A model generated the notes under the pieces. The model made no database searches. It had not been told where the DNA came from and worked only from the letters and a program-made list of their open reading frames with translations. A stretch of 64,000 nt of DNA from NCBI GenBank assembly GCA_900708905.1, contig CAADRB010000033.1, positions 712,752 through 776,751 on the forward strand. The letters are read 5' to 3'. Positions 35,701-47,300 of this stretch are shown here, one piece after another (within the stretch, counting starts at the first letter, position 1; each line of letters begins with the position of its first letter). The translations under genes were made by a program, and so were the position numbers. Source of the DNA: Hymenolepis diminuta (taxonomy: Eukaryota > Platyhelminthes > Cestoda > Cyclophyllidea > Hymenolepididae).

Positions 35701-38700
35701 ATCCAGTGAACTGAACAACCAAAGCCACTAGTTTAAACCCGTCAAATAATGAAATTTTCTTATCAGAGGTGCCGTTAAACGCTACTTCTCTATCCAAGAC
35801 GAAGATTGGAAAATTCTGTCTTCAGCTGGTTTGAGAATTGTTAAGATCATTAAAAAAACACGCCCAGTGTTCTTATCTGGTTGGATTTTGTACTGTCTGT
35901 AAGAGGGACGATATCAAAACTTGCCATAAGAACACTAATATAAAGTTAAAATTTTATTTGATCTAGCTCCGCATATTAAAGGCATAAATCAAGCCAGCTA
36001 TATAAGTAACTAGGAGAAGTCATTCCAAATCATTGTATTGGAGGTTGAGGAATTTGTTCATGTATGCATTTACGGAGCTCTACCACCCACTTTCAATCAA
36101 TGGCATCTCCACAATAAGATTTACTGATGAAGAGTAACTTTTAATACACTACTTCTGTGGACATCGAAAATATTATTAAGGCACTATGAATACATTTCCG
36201 GTACGTCTCATCGACTTTCTACAGCTATTTCCTTTACTGCAAATTACCAAACTGTGAATATACGCATCTGCTTATCTAACTAGCATTTCTCCGTTCCGTA
36301 TGATTTCTTCTTCCAACTAACTAGGGTTATGTACCACTATCAAAAGTTTTCTTTTTCTTCACCGTCAAGGAGAAAATGTGCAAATTTTCTTTCAAGAGTT
36401 AATATTAGAGAAGTGAAGAATTTCTGTCCACATAGCAATCAAGAGCAATTGTTTACATTCCAACTTTTAATTCTGAAAGTAAATAAGCAATTAATATACT
36501 TTAAGCACCCTGAATATTTTTTAAATTTTAGTGTGATTTCCACGGCAAGAGATAAAAGCACTTACGTTATCATAACCATGGATACATTATCACAAAACAC
36601 TACCACTGTAGAACGGGGAGAATGCGATGGTAAGACTGTTTCTAACCAACTACAGTGATTTGATTAGTTTTGACTACAAATAATCTTGTCCAACTATCAT
36701 GAGCGCAATCCGTAAACGTCAGAATTTTATTTCCTGCTCAGGTTTATCCCATATATCCGCGGTAGGTAACGCAACCACCATAAGAGTACGAACACAAATC
36801 ATTACACACAAGTATACAATGAATCATGATATCTAGACCTAAAGTAGAAACCGCCCCTTCCCCTTCCTTCTGTTTTATCATTTTTATATGTCTAACACTT
36901 AGTTAAAACCAACGTTCGCTTTCACCAAACAAAATCTAATAGAGCAAGATCGTCACTACAAATTGCAAATGAAAATGGCAAAAATGAAAGGATAAAGAGC
37001 ACTAGAAATTTCATGGCAAAATCCATGAGGGAATTTGAATGCTGCTATTGTTTCCTTCCCTCAAACGATATTTAGAACTCACTATGGAAGGTTTAAAATA
37101 GTTAACCTTAATTTAAATTTATTTTAATAAGATTTTTTATAATGAAAATTACAATAACCTCTCAACCCTGTTTAGGAAAGCGTTGAAAAATTCTCATCTT
37201 GGCTAAGGAGTGATAGAATCGAATTCCGTAACCTTTTATGTTGGCCTTTAAGCTCATTAGGTGTGTGTCAACGCTGATCAAGCCGGTGACCTATGACATG
37301 ACGTTTATGATCAATGCGCCGTTAAGACATTTTAATAAGTACATTTATCCGTATATCATTCAAATAAAGAATTAGAAGAGAGTTCTAAGATATTGAATGA
37401 TAACCCTTTTAGCATTTGAATGTTCCCATCTTTGGTTTGGATTATGTCTACAGTTCAACTATGCAGTATTCAACTCACTCTAACGGCATTTTCATGTCAC
37501 TCTGTTAATAATTAGTGGTTTTACTTACTCATGAGGTTTCTTCCTATCTAATAGAAACTTCATAGTGGAATGCACCACAATATATAAGAAACGCTATCAC
37601 TTAAATTAATGACTATTTTAAGAAGTATAAATGATATCGGTGTGATGATCGTAATGTTAACTGCAAACATAAATATGAGTGAAAATAGTAATGGAGTAAA
37701 CCTATCTTTGTGGAAGATACTCAGTTCGGATATTCTTGTGCTTTTTTTCTTTCTATTTAACATTCGAATGTTCTTTCAAAGGAAACGATAATATCGAATA
37801 TTTTTGGCTAACCCAAGAATAATTTAGTTCAAATAATAACTTTCATCTGCAAATAACAAAGCATAATTTCGTCATTTTCAGTCGTTGTAATGTTCTTGTC
37901 GATTCCCAGCGTTCACCCTTATTTGCAATAAATGATAAAAAACGAAGTGATGAAAGAGACAACTTAATGACTTATTGAAACAGTGGCACTAATCCTGAAA
38001 GGAAAGTATTTTAAGCTTAGAGCTAGCCGTTTACAAATCTAATGATCTTCTTAAAGGCTAAGAGCCCTTTCTCAATTCAGAAGACTAAGAGTAGAGTTGG
38101 AACACTGGTGTATTGGACAGTCGTAGAAGAAAGAGTGAAGAAGAGGCGGGGCTTTAGGAAATAGAGTAGCTGGGTGTAAATATCTAACCAGTTTATCTAT
38201 CGACGCGTAGTTGTCAGAAAAAAGGCGAAATAAGTTTGCCCGATTTTGCATTCTTTGTGAATCAATGTGGGACAATTAGGATGAGCAGACCCATCACTCA
38301 TCATGCACGTACCACTACATATGTATGTTGAAGCATGTATCCATTCATCTGGTTCTGTTTTTCATGCCCAATAGTCTTCCAAACGAGAATCGGCTGTTGG
38401 GAAATATTTGTCAATCACTGGTGATTAAATTCTTTATATCTTATAAACGAGAAGGGGACGTATGTAAGTGTAAACTATAGGAAGTTACATATCTGAGCTT
38501 TCTTTGATTTGTCTGATTGACTGGGGCAACTGTAAAAGCCCAACGAAATACATCACCATCGCCATAATTATCATTTAAGGTTAGTGTACATACCATTTTC
38601 ACATATTTTTTATTACACTAAAACTACCATTTTATAACCTAACAAGTTTTCAGACTCAAAAGGAAGAGAAGGAAGACTTAAGGTTCAAACAGTGATTCAT

Positions 38701-39639
38701 CTACAAAGCAAATGAAATGGGTTATATAGAATCATGCTTAGGCTATCTGGCTAGCTAATAATTGAGGCGATAATTGCTTAATCACATATCCTGGTGCGAA
38801 TGCAGAAATTTAATAATTAATAATCCACTCCACAAAGTATAAAGCTTATGAGTTTCGACCGAGTGTGCCGGAAATATTCGATTTGCTTTCCTAACACTGC
38901 TTAGAAAAGACGTCAATGTTTTATTTAACTTTATTTTACTCACATCAGTCTAATCATGCCTTAATTAACTAACTAATATAAAAATGATGTCGTAAAGTGA
39001 GTAGAGGTACGGAGTTCATATCTAATTGTCAATTTGAGGAATTTGGTCCACGGAAAAGTTGTTGTTTCATTCAGTGAAATTTAATTTCTGCTTCTAATTT
39101 AAACAGTGTTCATAAACAATAAGCCTTTACCCACCACAGTAAAATCAAATCTAAGTGTGCTAGTCTTTAATTATTATGAAAAGTTTTCTTCCGCATCGTA
39201 TACCCGAATTTACATAAGTTAGAATATTAAATCTTGTCATCCAGATTTTCCTTATGCTAAAAAACGAGATATCGTTAAACATTTAACTAAAACTTGAAAA
39301 CGTAGGCTTTCAATGGTGGTAAAGTTCTTGATTCTTTGATTTACTCCTCTCCACTATTCTGAAGTTTTTCTAATCGTATTGGTGACAGCTTATCGAAAAG
39401 ATAGGAATTTTGTATCCTGTCCTTCGCATAGGACACGTATTAAATCCTGTTAAAACAATGTGAAACAGATCCCTACGAAGACAGGCCAGTGTTTATGATC
39501 GGTTCTTCCGTACGATATACTCTGAATTAATATAACATGTAGGCCAGATATCTGGAAATGACAAAACTGTTTATTAATGATCTACGTTGGGAGTCATTGG
39601 TGAATGCAAATCCGCCTTATTTTTCCCCTCTCGTTGGGA
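32701..39639. other. Gene-poor interval
   Basis: No gene recognised on either strand. It contains a run of ten C at 33236-33245 and scattered short frames (for example 36329-36658 and 37560-37763) that look like chance. AT-rich, with no clear repeat boundary. Confidence 0.4.
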
Positions 39640-39960
39640 AGTATGTGTAATGCCTGCGTACCCTGTCTCTGATTTGCTCTGCCACTCTACTTATGGCGTA
39701 TATACCGATTCAAACCTATAGTCATCCTAAAATCACACAATGTCTCACACAGAATAAAATCAGTCAGCGCCTCAATGCCTAACTTACCTTCGCCTGTCCA
39801 GGATGATCCGGATTGCCCTAACTCAGAATTGACGTTTTCCTCTTCCTGCTCCTTCTTCCCTTCCGCTCTCATTCATTCTCAGTTATCCAAATCACGTTTG
39901 TCCGACCCAACACTTGGTCTTCTCACTGGTTAAAGGCTGTTATTATTTTGTTAGCCAAAC
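39640..39960 (+). repeat. Pyrimidine-rich dispersed repeat family C, copy 1
   Basis: Aligns by eye with 40545-40870 and 43185-43515. Shared ordered blocks: a tg.ctgc.ca..c start, a ctcaat.cc.t..cttacct region, a ccgattgtcct/ccggattg block, a long C/T-rich tract, ctc.cattcatt.caattatcc, then cttggtcttct.a.tggttaaa..ctgttat.tt.ttagcc. Confidence 0.45.
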
Positions 39961-40544
39961 TCAAATTACAGAATAGTCTTACATGGAATTAGAGTTGCTT
40001 TATTAGCAAGCTTACCTGCCCCTGGACTCAATGCAAATGTTTTTTTTTCTATGTTGTACTTCATGTAGCCAATCTTTCACACAAGGAAAAGTTTGGTCAT
40101 CACAGAAGTGCCTCTTGATCTTCACGGTTGTCGATGTAGCAATCCCATACCTGTAACCGCTTCTTTTTATAAAGTCTATCCCATCTTCATTCTACACCAC
40201 TTATCCATTCTCATCAGACCCATCTCTGCTGAACAGAGCCCAATACACCATGTGCCGATCTACATCCGTGCCAACGGTCCTCCTTGCCCATAGTCGCCCC
40301 GCCTAAATACCAGATAGAAACGATGATCCCTCTCGCCGAAATTGATCACCGATCAACGATCAGGCACCTTGAGTGGACGCTTTCTACCTCATTAACCGCA
40401 TCTTAATGACTTGAATGACCTTCAACGTCTACGACAAAGAATGCTAGAGCAACAAGCAACCACAACCCGCTCACAAACCTCCTATTCCTAAAATCAAACT
40501 CCTTTGTTATTTCCGATGTCTACGAATCCCAGAAAATGGAAGGG

Positions 40545-40870
40545 GGACCATGTAGTACCTGCACATTCCGACTCGAGTCTGCTCAATCTCTCTGGGTTAT
40601 GCGCGTCTTCCCACTCACACCCTTTCCTTAACTTTCAAAGAAGAAAGAACGCAAAATCGGTAAATTGCCTTATCGTACCTCATTTTGCCTGTTCTTCCCA
40701 ATCCGGATTGTCCTTCCTCAGTACTTAGGCTTCCCCCTTTCCTCCTAATTCCCCCTTCTACTCCTCCCTCCTTTCCCCTCTCATTCATTACAATTACTCA
40801 GCAGACATTCATCCGAACCAGCTTTTTTCTTCTCGCCCGTTAAAGATTATCGTTTCCTGTTAGTCTTACG
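40545..40870 (+). repeat. Pyrimidine-rich dispersed repeat family C, copy 2
   Basis: Shares aagaacgcaaaatcggtaaattgccttatcgtacctcatttt with copy 3 (aagaacgcaaattcggttagttgctttatcatacctcattt), followed by the C/T tract and the cccgttaaagattatcgtttcctgttagtctta end. Frames across it are by-products of the low stop density in pyrimidine-rich DNA. Confidence 0.5.
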
Positions 40871-41744
40871 AAGATCATTAGTTCTAAGTAGAAATACCTA
40901 GCCTAATTTGATCTGCCTCTTAAAGCAACTTTATTTGAGATTAGATTTATCTTATATGTCTTAACACCCCGCACACAGATTATCTACTGCGTGAAACAAG
41001 AGACCTTTACTATTATAGATAGGTCACTTAATGCCCGTAATCATTAAGCCATAGTCTAGCATGCTATGTGCTTGAATAACGTTAACAAGAGACTTAGAAG
41101 CTTTCTTTTTCCCTCCCTTTGGATCCTGTCATTCTACCTTCTGTCTTTATTATCTTTGTCTACCATTACACATATTTTACTTAGAATCTCGATTATTTAG
41201 GAATATCGGATGTGTTTAAATAATGAATCTTTATCTACTTGTACTTTTCCTCTGAACATTTACAGAGTAACGAAAGATACTACTGATATTCAAATTACTC
41301 CTTAATTCAGAACGAAAAATGGAGCAAATCTAATAAAAGTTTTGAGTTAGGATTGTTTTCTACATCTTATCATCATAATTACTTAATGCTACTTCCTGAT
41401 GTTTATAACCAAATTATGTTATCAAAATCATGTTTCAACTGTATTTTTGTGTAAGTTTTTCATGAAGCTAAAGCTATTCTGAATGAGTAAGCAGTGTTGA
41501 TAAGTCCACCTGCCACTGAGCCATCCTGTTTATCTGTGCTTAAATTGACTATCACGAACTAAATGGGTTAGTTCTACCCTGTCATATATCCAGAAATCTT
41601 AGAAAAGTATCTGCTATTTAGCGTAGGCAAAATGTCTGCGATAAACGTCCGAAAACTTGGCCCCATAAATAGCTTATCTTAGTAATTCCATATATCTAAA
41701 AAATCGGTAAAACTTTTCCGGTAATAAATAAATGTTGTCTTAGA

Positions 41745-41887
41745 TGATTTTTTATAATGCTTGTCCGACGTGGGCGGATGAAGACCGTTGCAAGAATTCG
41801 TCATCTTCGTATCATGAAAAGGTCATTCGGGGAGTTACTATGATTACACAACCAAGGCGGGTGGCCCTGTCTGTCACATTGAACTAA
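41745..41887 (+). pseudogene. Isolated exon relic of a DEAH-box RNA helicase
   Basis: After an AG acceptor at 41743-41744 an open piece reads FFYNACPTWADED... and ends GVTMITQPRRVALSV, then LN and a stop. The string TQPRRVA is motif Ia of DEAH-box helicases, and F-x-Y-x-A before it fits the segment following motif I (Q-F-L-Y-E-A in DHX37-type proteins). A GT at 41873 could be the old donor. The P-loop exon and all other helicase motifs are absent nearby, so this looks like a lone duplicated or left-over exon. The identity rests on about 15 residues. Confidence 0.45.
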
Positions 41888-43184
41888 ATCCACCAGTTTT
41901 TTTACATTTTGCGACAATTTTGATTACCAGAATAAATGTATAATAATCGTATTCAATTACAGTCAGAAATATTTACTTCGAATAAAAATTTAACTAACGT
42001 TATACAGTAAACTTTCAGAGAAGATAGCATATTATTTACCCAAAAGTGTGCATAATAGGAAGAGAAAAGCTAGTTCGAAATCAAACGAGAACCCAGTTTG
42101 GAGAGGGAAATCATCGGCATTTATTTTTCTTATGTGTTCAGTTTCAACCTCAATGCTCATCCAGTTTACGTTTTCAGCAATTTCGAATGTCTACCAACCG
42201 ATTTTCGACTGTATTTAAACATCCTATCAATCAGGATTGCCACCTTCGTGCTCTTCGTTATTATTACGTTGATCAATATAGAGATTGTAAAAATACCGTT
42301 TTGCGGCCTATGGCCCACTTAACTTTCATTCGCTAAAATTTCTTCCCTCAAGTAAACTTCGCCTATGTTATTAAATCTTCATTGCTTCCAATGTCCCATA
42401 TCTGGGTAAATATAGTAACAAATGCCTTGACTACATTTCTTCCCTTTCTACTATTGGTGCAGTGCGTATTGTACTTACTAGCAGCCCAGGAGAATGTTTG
42501 ATGATACTCTTGTTGAGAAAGATTTGGATTCATGATCTCTAACAATAGAGCACTGTTTAACCGAATTCACCGATAAGTATCCCTTCCATTTAAGGGGAAA
42601 CAAATAAATAGGTCCAGCTTTTCTTTCGACTGACATATACTGGTTTATTTTATTAACATTTGAAAACTTCAGTATGAAACAGAAATTATGGGAATGGAGT
42701 CATCAGTTTAATTTATATTACTCAAACACTTACGCTATTGCCCATAATTTACCAACCAACTTGACTTTAGTTTTAATTAGACAAATAAACAGAAATAAAA
42801 CAATGATAATAAATTTTTCCTGATAAAAACACACAAGTAGATTCTGTAAGAAGACTTATTTATGGAAGAAGAACTTCAAGCAAATACTCACTGTGGATTC
42901 GCGGACGAATGTGGTCGTCTTGGTCGCCTTAAGGCCAGTCAATGGTGTTTATAGTCCCGAAATCCTCACTGAAGACAGCAATTGTGTTAAAAATTTTTTG
43001 AAGTCTTAAGGTCTCTTCGATTGGGAAACTGTCATCTTCAGATATTAATTTAGCTATCATGACTCCCAATCCGATTAAGAAAAGTATTTTCTAGAACTTT
43101 TCTTTAGTGGAGAAGTAGCATGATAGTCTACTAGGCGAGAAACTTGAATTTGGCAACTCTCCACCCTTATTAGTCACACATCGA

Positions 43185-43515
43185 TAGACATGTAGCATCT
43201 GCACACGCTGACTCAGGCTGCTCAGTCTCTGTATTGCACGCCTACTGACTCATGTCTTTATCCTGACTGTCAATGAACAAAGAACGCAAATTCGGTTAGT
43301 TGCTTTATCATACCTCATTTCGTCAGCTATTTGCAATCCCTATTGTCCTCGCTCAGTACTATGATTCTCCTCTTTCCTCCCAACTTCTCCTTCTACTGCC
43401 ACTTAGTTTTCTCCCATTCATTCGCAATTATCCAGTGGATAATTGTCTATCCCAACTCTTGGTCTTCTTATTTGTAAAAGCCTGTTATTTCCTATTAGCC
43501 TTAGGAACCCGTTAC
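43185..43515 (+). repeat. Pyrimidine-rich dispersed repeat family C, copy 3
   Basis: The best partner of copy 2: tgtagcatctgcaca...gactca..ctgctcagtctctg, then aagaacgcaaattcgg, the tcctcgctcagtacta block, and cttggtcttcttatttgtaaaagcctgttatt. It lies about 0.8 kb beyond the stop codon of the paramyosin-like gene. Confidence 0.5.
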
Positions 43516-43920
43516 CTCTGACTTCGCAGTTCAGCATCAGTTGATATTTATTACTCTAATCATTAAAATTTTAACCATTACTTAAGCGTCTGACTGCATT
43601 CATTCTTCTTCTTCTCTCATTGTTTTTCATTATATTTTAGATCTAAATCTTCAAACTTTCAACTTCAAAGAGGTCAATTTCCAGGTTCTCGTGGTCTGAT
43701 TCCAAAGTGATTCACTTTCCCTATTACCGTCCATTTTTCCTTTTCCCTTTTCAAAGCGTTTTCTAGTAAAATATTCCCCCACAGACTACTTAGCCGTCGA
43801 CTTGTTTAAGTGAATATAGATGTACTACACTTTTCTCAATTTTCTAACAGTCACAAAATGGATGACTGATTCTCAAATTCGAAACCGGATTAATTAAGCA
43901 AATCGACAAGGTCATTGAGT

Positions 43921-43926
43921 TTTATT
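43921..43926 (-). promoter_or_regulatory. Candidate poly(A) signal AATAAA
   Basis: Reads AATAAA on the minus strand, about 420 nt after the stop of the paramyosin-like gene. It is a plausible 3' end; closer hexamers were not seen on that strand. Confidence 0.35.
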
Positions 43927-44344
43927 GTAATGTATTAAGAGATAGCAGCCAAATATTTTTTTGTTATTCTTCACTAAGATGCCAACAGCCAGATTACCTG
44001 GCAGCGCGTTTAATACTTCAATGTTGCATAGCTTATAGTTAAATAAAGATTAGAAGAATGTGTTGCGAATGGGATAAGAAATGAGAAAAAGAACAAAGAG
44101 AAGAATAAATGAATTATGCTGCAATGAAGCGATATTGAGAGGGAGGAGGAGTTCCTTACATTTCGAAATCGAAAGATAGAGAGGAAGGGACTATGATAGG
44201 CAAAGGCTTGTACAATGAGAGCATGAGAAGGGGATACTCGAAAGGGATCGTGCAAGTAAGAGTAGTAAAAGGGATCTGAGCAGATTCAGGCCGAAACCAA
44301 TTGAGACTAAGGAGGAGCGAAGACAGGAGAGAGGAGGCATGAGT

Positions 44345-47300
44345 CTAATCATTAGCTCCATTCAATACAACCTCTCGTTCTTCACTGTCTACAGAGCGGA
44401 AGGCTGGAGTACGACGAGTGCGTCGTGGGGTGTACTCAGTGACGCTGAAAGTGGAACCTTCTCGGACGAAGGAAGTGGAGCGCATACGGGGGGCGAATGA
44501 CTGTTTGTCTCGGACAGACTCGGCTTGGAGACTCACACGACGTTCGGCCATGGTGGCACGTAATTCGGCTTCTTCTAATTGTTCTTGAGCCTTGCGAAGC
44601 TTCATGTTTGCAGCCGCTGCGGCAACTTCCTAGATAGGTGTAATTTTAGTTAGTTTAATAAGAGAATTATCCTATATTCTCTCGTTGCCTATGGGAATAG
44701 GCATGTTCTATCGTTTCTTTTCTATCTTTACAGGCCCTTGAAGCTTAGAATGGACACACATGAATGAAGAATGTTTTATGAATTTCGAAAATATCACGTG
44801 GGTTTATATCGACAAAATAATTTTCGATTTATGATAAATATTAGTTGATATAGCTATCTTTCTCTTGTATTCTGGCCTATTATATGGGGTCCTATGGAAT
44901 TCAATAATTTTGGAAAATCTACGTTAAATCTCCGCAAGGTTTCATTTCTTAAACTTCTAAGAAAAATATTATCAAAATACACATAATTTGCAGATCTATA
45001 AAACTCAGGATATCTTTTGCTGTTTTAGTAACAACTTCTATGTCGTTGAAGCTTCCTTTCAGTTCTGCACATAATTCTTTTACCTCTTCCCTTCATGGTG
45101 AAAAACGTGTTAACGAGGTTGTTAAATTGCATTCATATTCCTATAGGACATCTCATTCTGCTAAGTAAACCAGCAAAAAAATTCTATTATTGTTTATCGA
45201 ACGAATTGAACATTGTGCCTGATTTTGATCAGGCTATCCTTTCAAAACTGAAGAAGAAGTAACATCATTGGAATGCATTCGAGTATTTAAAATCTAGTTT
45301 TCACATTATAAGATCCATTCACGCAAAAGCAATAATATCCTTTACTTTACAGTAGTTTAATAAAAAACACATGAACAAAAACTTACGGCTTCTTCAACTT
45401 GTCGACGCATGCTTTTGAGTTTACCTTGACCTCGTTCCATTAGGTCCTTCATCTGAGCAGCCAATGCGCGTTCTTCCTCAATCGCCTGACTCACTTCCTT
45501 GTGAGAACGCTCAACTTTTCTAAAATGAATTTATACGAAGATAATAGTCGTAAGTTTATGTCATCTTGATCTGTGAAAAAAAGTAGATGAAATTTAACCA
45601 TTGTTACTGAATAATCGTCATCCAATCTAATTTTTCATTATAAAGTTGTCGAAGCTAAACTTCGATGAAACGTAACACCTGAATATCTTAAGATCAACAT
45701 GACATTGATCATCATTTGGGATATAAAGTAATCTCCACTCTCATGACGGAAATAGTAAGATTCTAATCTCTATTTCCCCCAGAAAATGTTATGAAGAAAT
45801 CTCAATATTACTCTGTAGAGAACCATCTTGAAACTAATCATTTTATCAGATGGAATGAATATATATATCATTCCATCAGTAAGGAACCCAGAGCTTTAGA
45901 GAAAAATAGACATACTTGACGGATTATGATGGAAACGCAGAGATCATGAATTAAGCTAAATAATCATTTGCGTTCTAACCTCCAAAATCAATAACAGAAC
46001 TGGTTAAGAATCGTTTTAAAAGAGGCAGCCAGGTAAAAATTTCTTGATAACAAGGTATTGTATGTCCTTCCCTGCTGTTTGCATTGGATATACGTGAATG
46101 AACATCAGCTTTCATTTATTGCAGGTAAGCTATCTGAATATCTATCGTTATGTTGATTTTAAAGTATGATTTTTTACGTGAATTCCATTTAATTTTTCAG
46201 TATTTTTGGTATTGTTAGAAGAAATACCTTTAGAATAGAAGCTTTGACCTGAAATTAGGCTACATATTATTTAGAATTTATCCATGAGAGTATTTCAAGC
46301 AAGCAGTTCATCCTAGTGCTGCTGGAAGAATAATCACGATGACGATTTATTAAGCACAAATGCTACGCGCGTAGTTACCTAAACTTCACCCCAAAAAGCA
46401 CACACCCACGCATATTGGAAGCTTCTGATTGGTTGAGGTACACGCATGCATATAACATTGTGAATGCTGTATACGGATCGATAAGCACATAGCGGTCCAA
46501 CCGGTGTGCACCGATCGCCTAGCCTACCCTCTCTCCCCTTTTCGTACCCTCATTGTCAGACCCCTGAGGTTAGTCATTCAAGAAAAGAAGAAATAACCTT
46601 TGCAGCTAAAGCTAAACACACTATAAAGAGATGACTACTTCGTAAATCAATTTATCCCACTTTCTGTTAGGTTATTACCCATCTGTTGTAGCGCAAACAG
46701 GCCTGCTTTGTTTAATAAGCAACTAATGAGCCCAGCTGTTGTAGTATTGAAAATCAATAATCTGCTTATTGCGCACAGGTCCCAGTTGGCATCAACGTCG
46801 ATGGTAAACTGTGTTAATCTTAATTGGCCGTGCTTTTGAAGCTCATATTTATGGATTTTCGTCAATTTAAAATTCTTTTCTTTTTTCCTACGTTCTTACC
46901 TCTTTTTGACTATGCACACATTAGAAGACCGAAAACACTAAGAAGATTCTTTCTACTAGATTTTCTCCTTTCATTTAAAAAATTATCGGTTATATGAAGA
47001 GACTATTATATACTTACCTAAGATGAACAGTTAGTTCTCTAACTCTCTTTGATTCCGATTCAGCAATCATTTCTGCTTCCTTCAATCGGCCTTCTATGTT
47101 ATTAATCTTCCGAATAGAATCCTTTTCAGCATCTTCAAGAGCTTGTTCAGCAACCTTGAGACGGTTGTTAGCATCTCGAAGGTCGGTTTCAAGCTGACGT
47201 CTTCCTGCATCGGCTCTACGGGCCAAATCCTGTTCAGCTTGCAGATCAGCAGTCAGTCGGGCCACATCCTGTAGTAACTTGGCGATTCGCTCTTCGTTGC

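Noticed and set aside
36329..36658. 109-codon plus-strand open frame
   Set aside because: No motif, no splice partners, no recognised similarity; expected by chance in 64 kb.
42046..42336. 96-codon plus-strand open frame overlapping another frame
   Set aside because: Two overlapping frames without similarity to anything known; codon pattern does not look coding.
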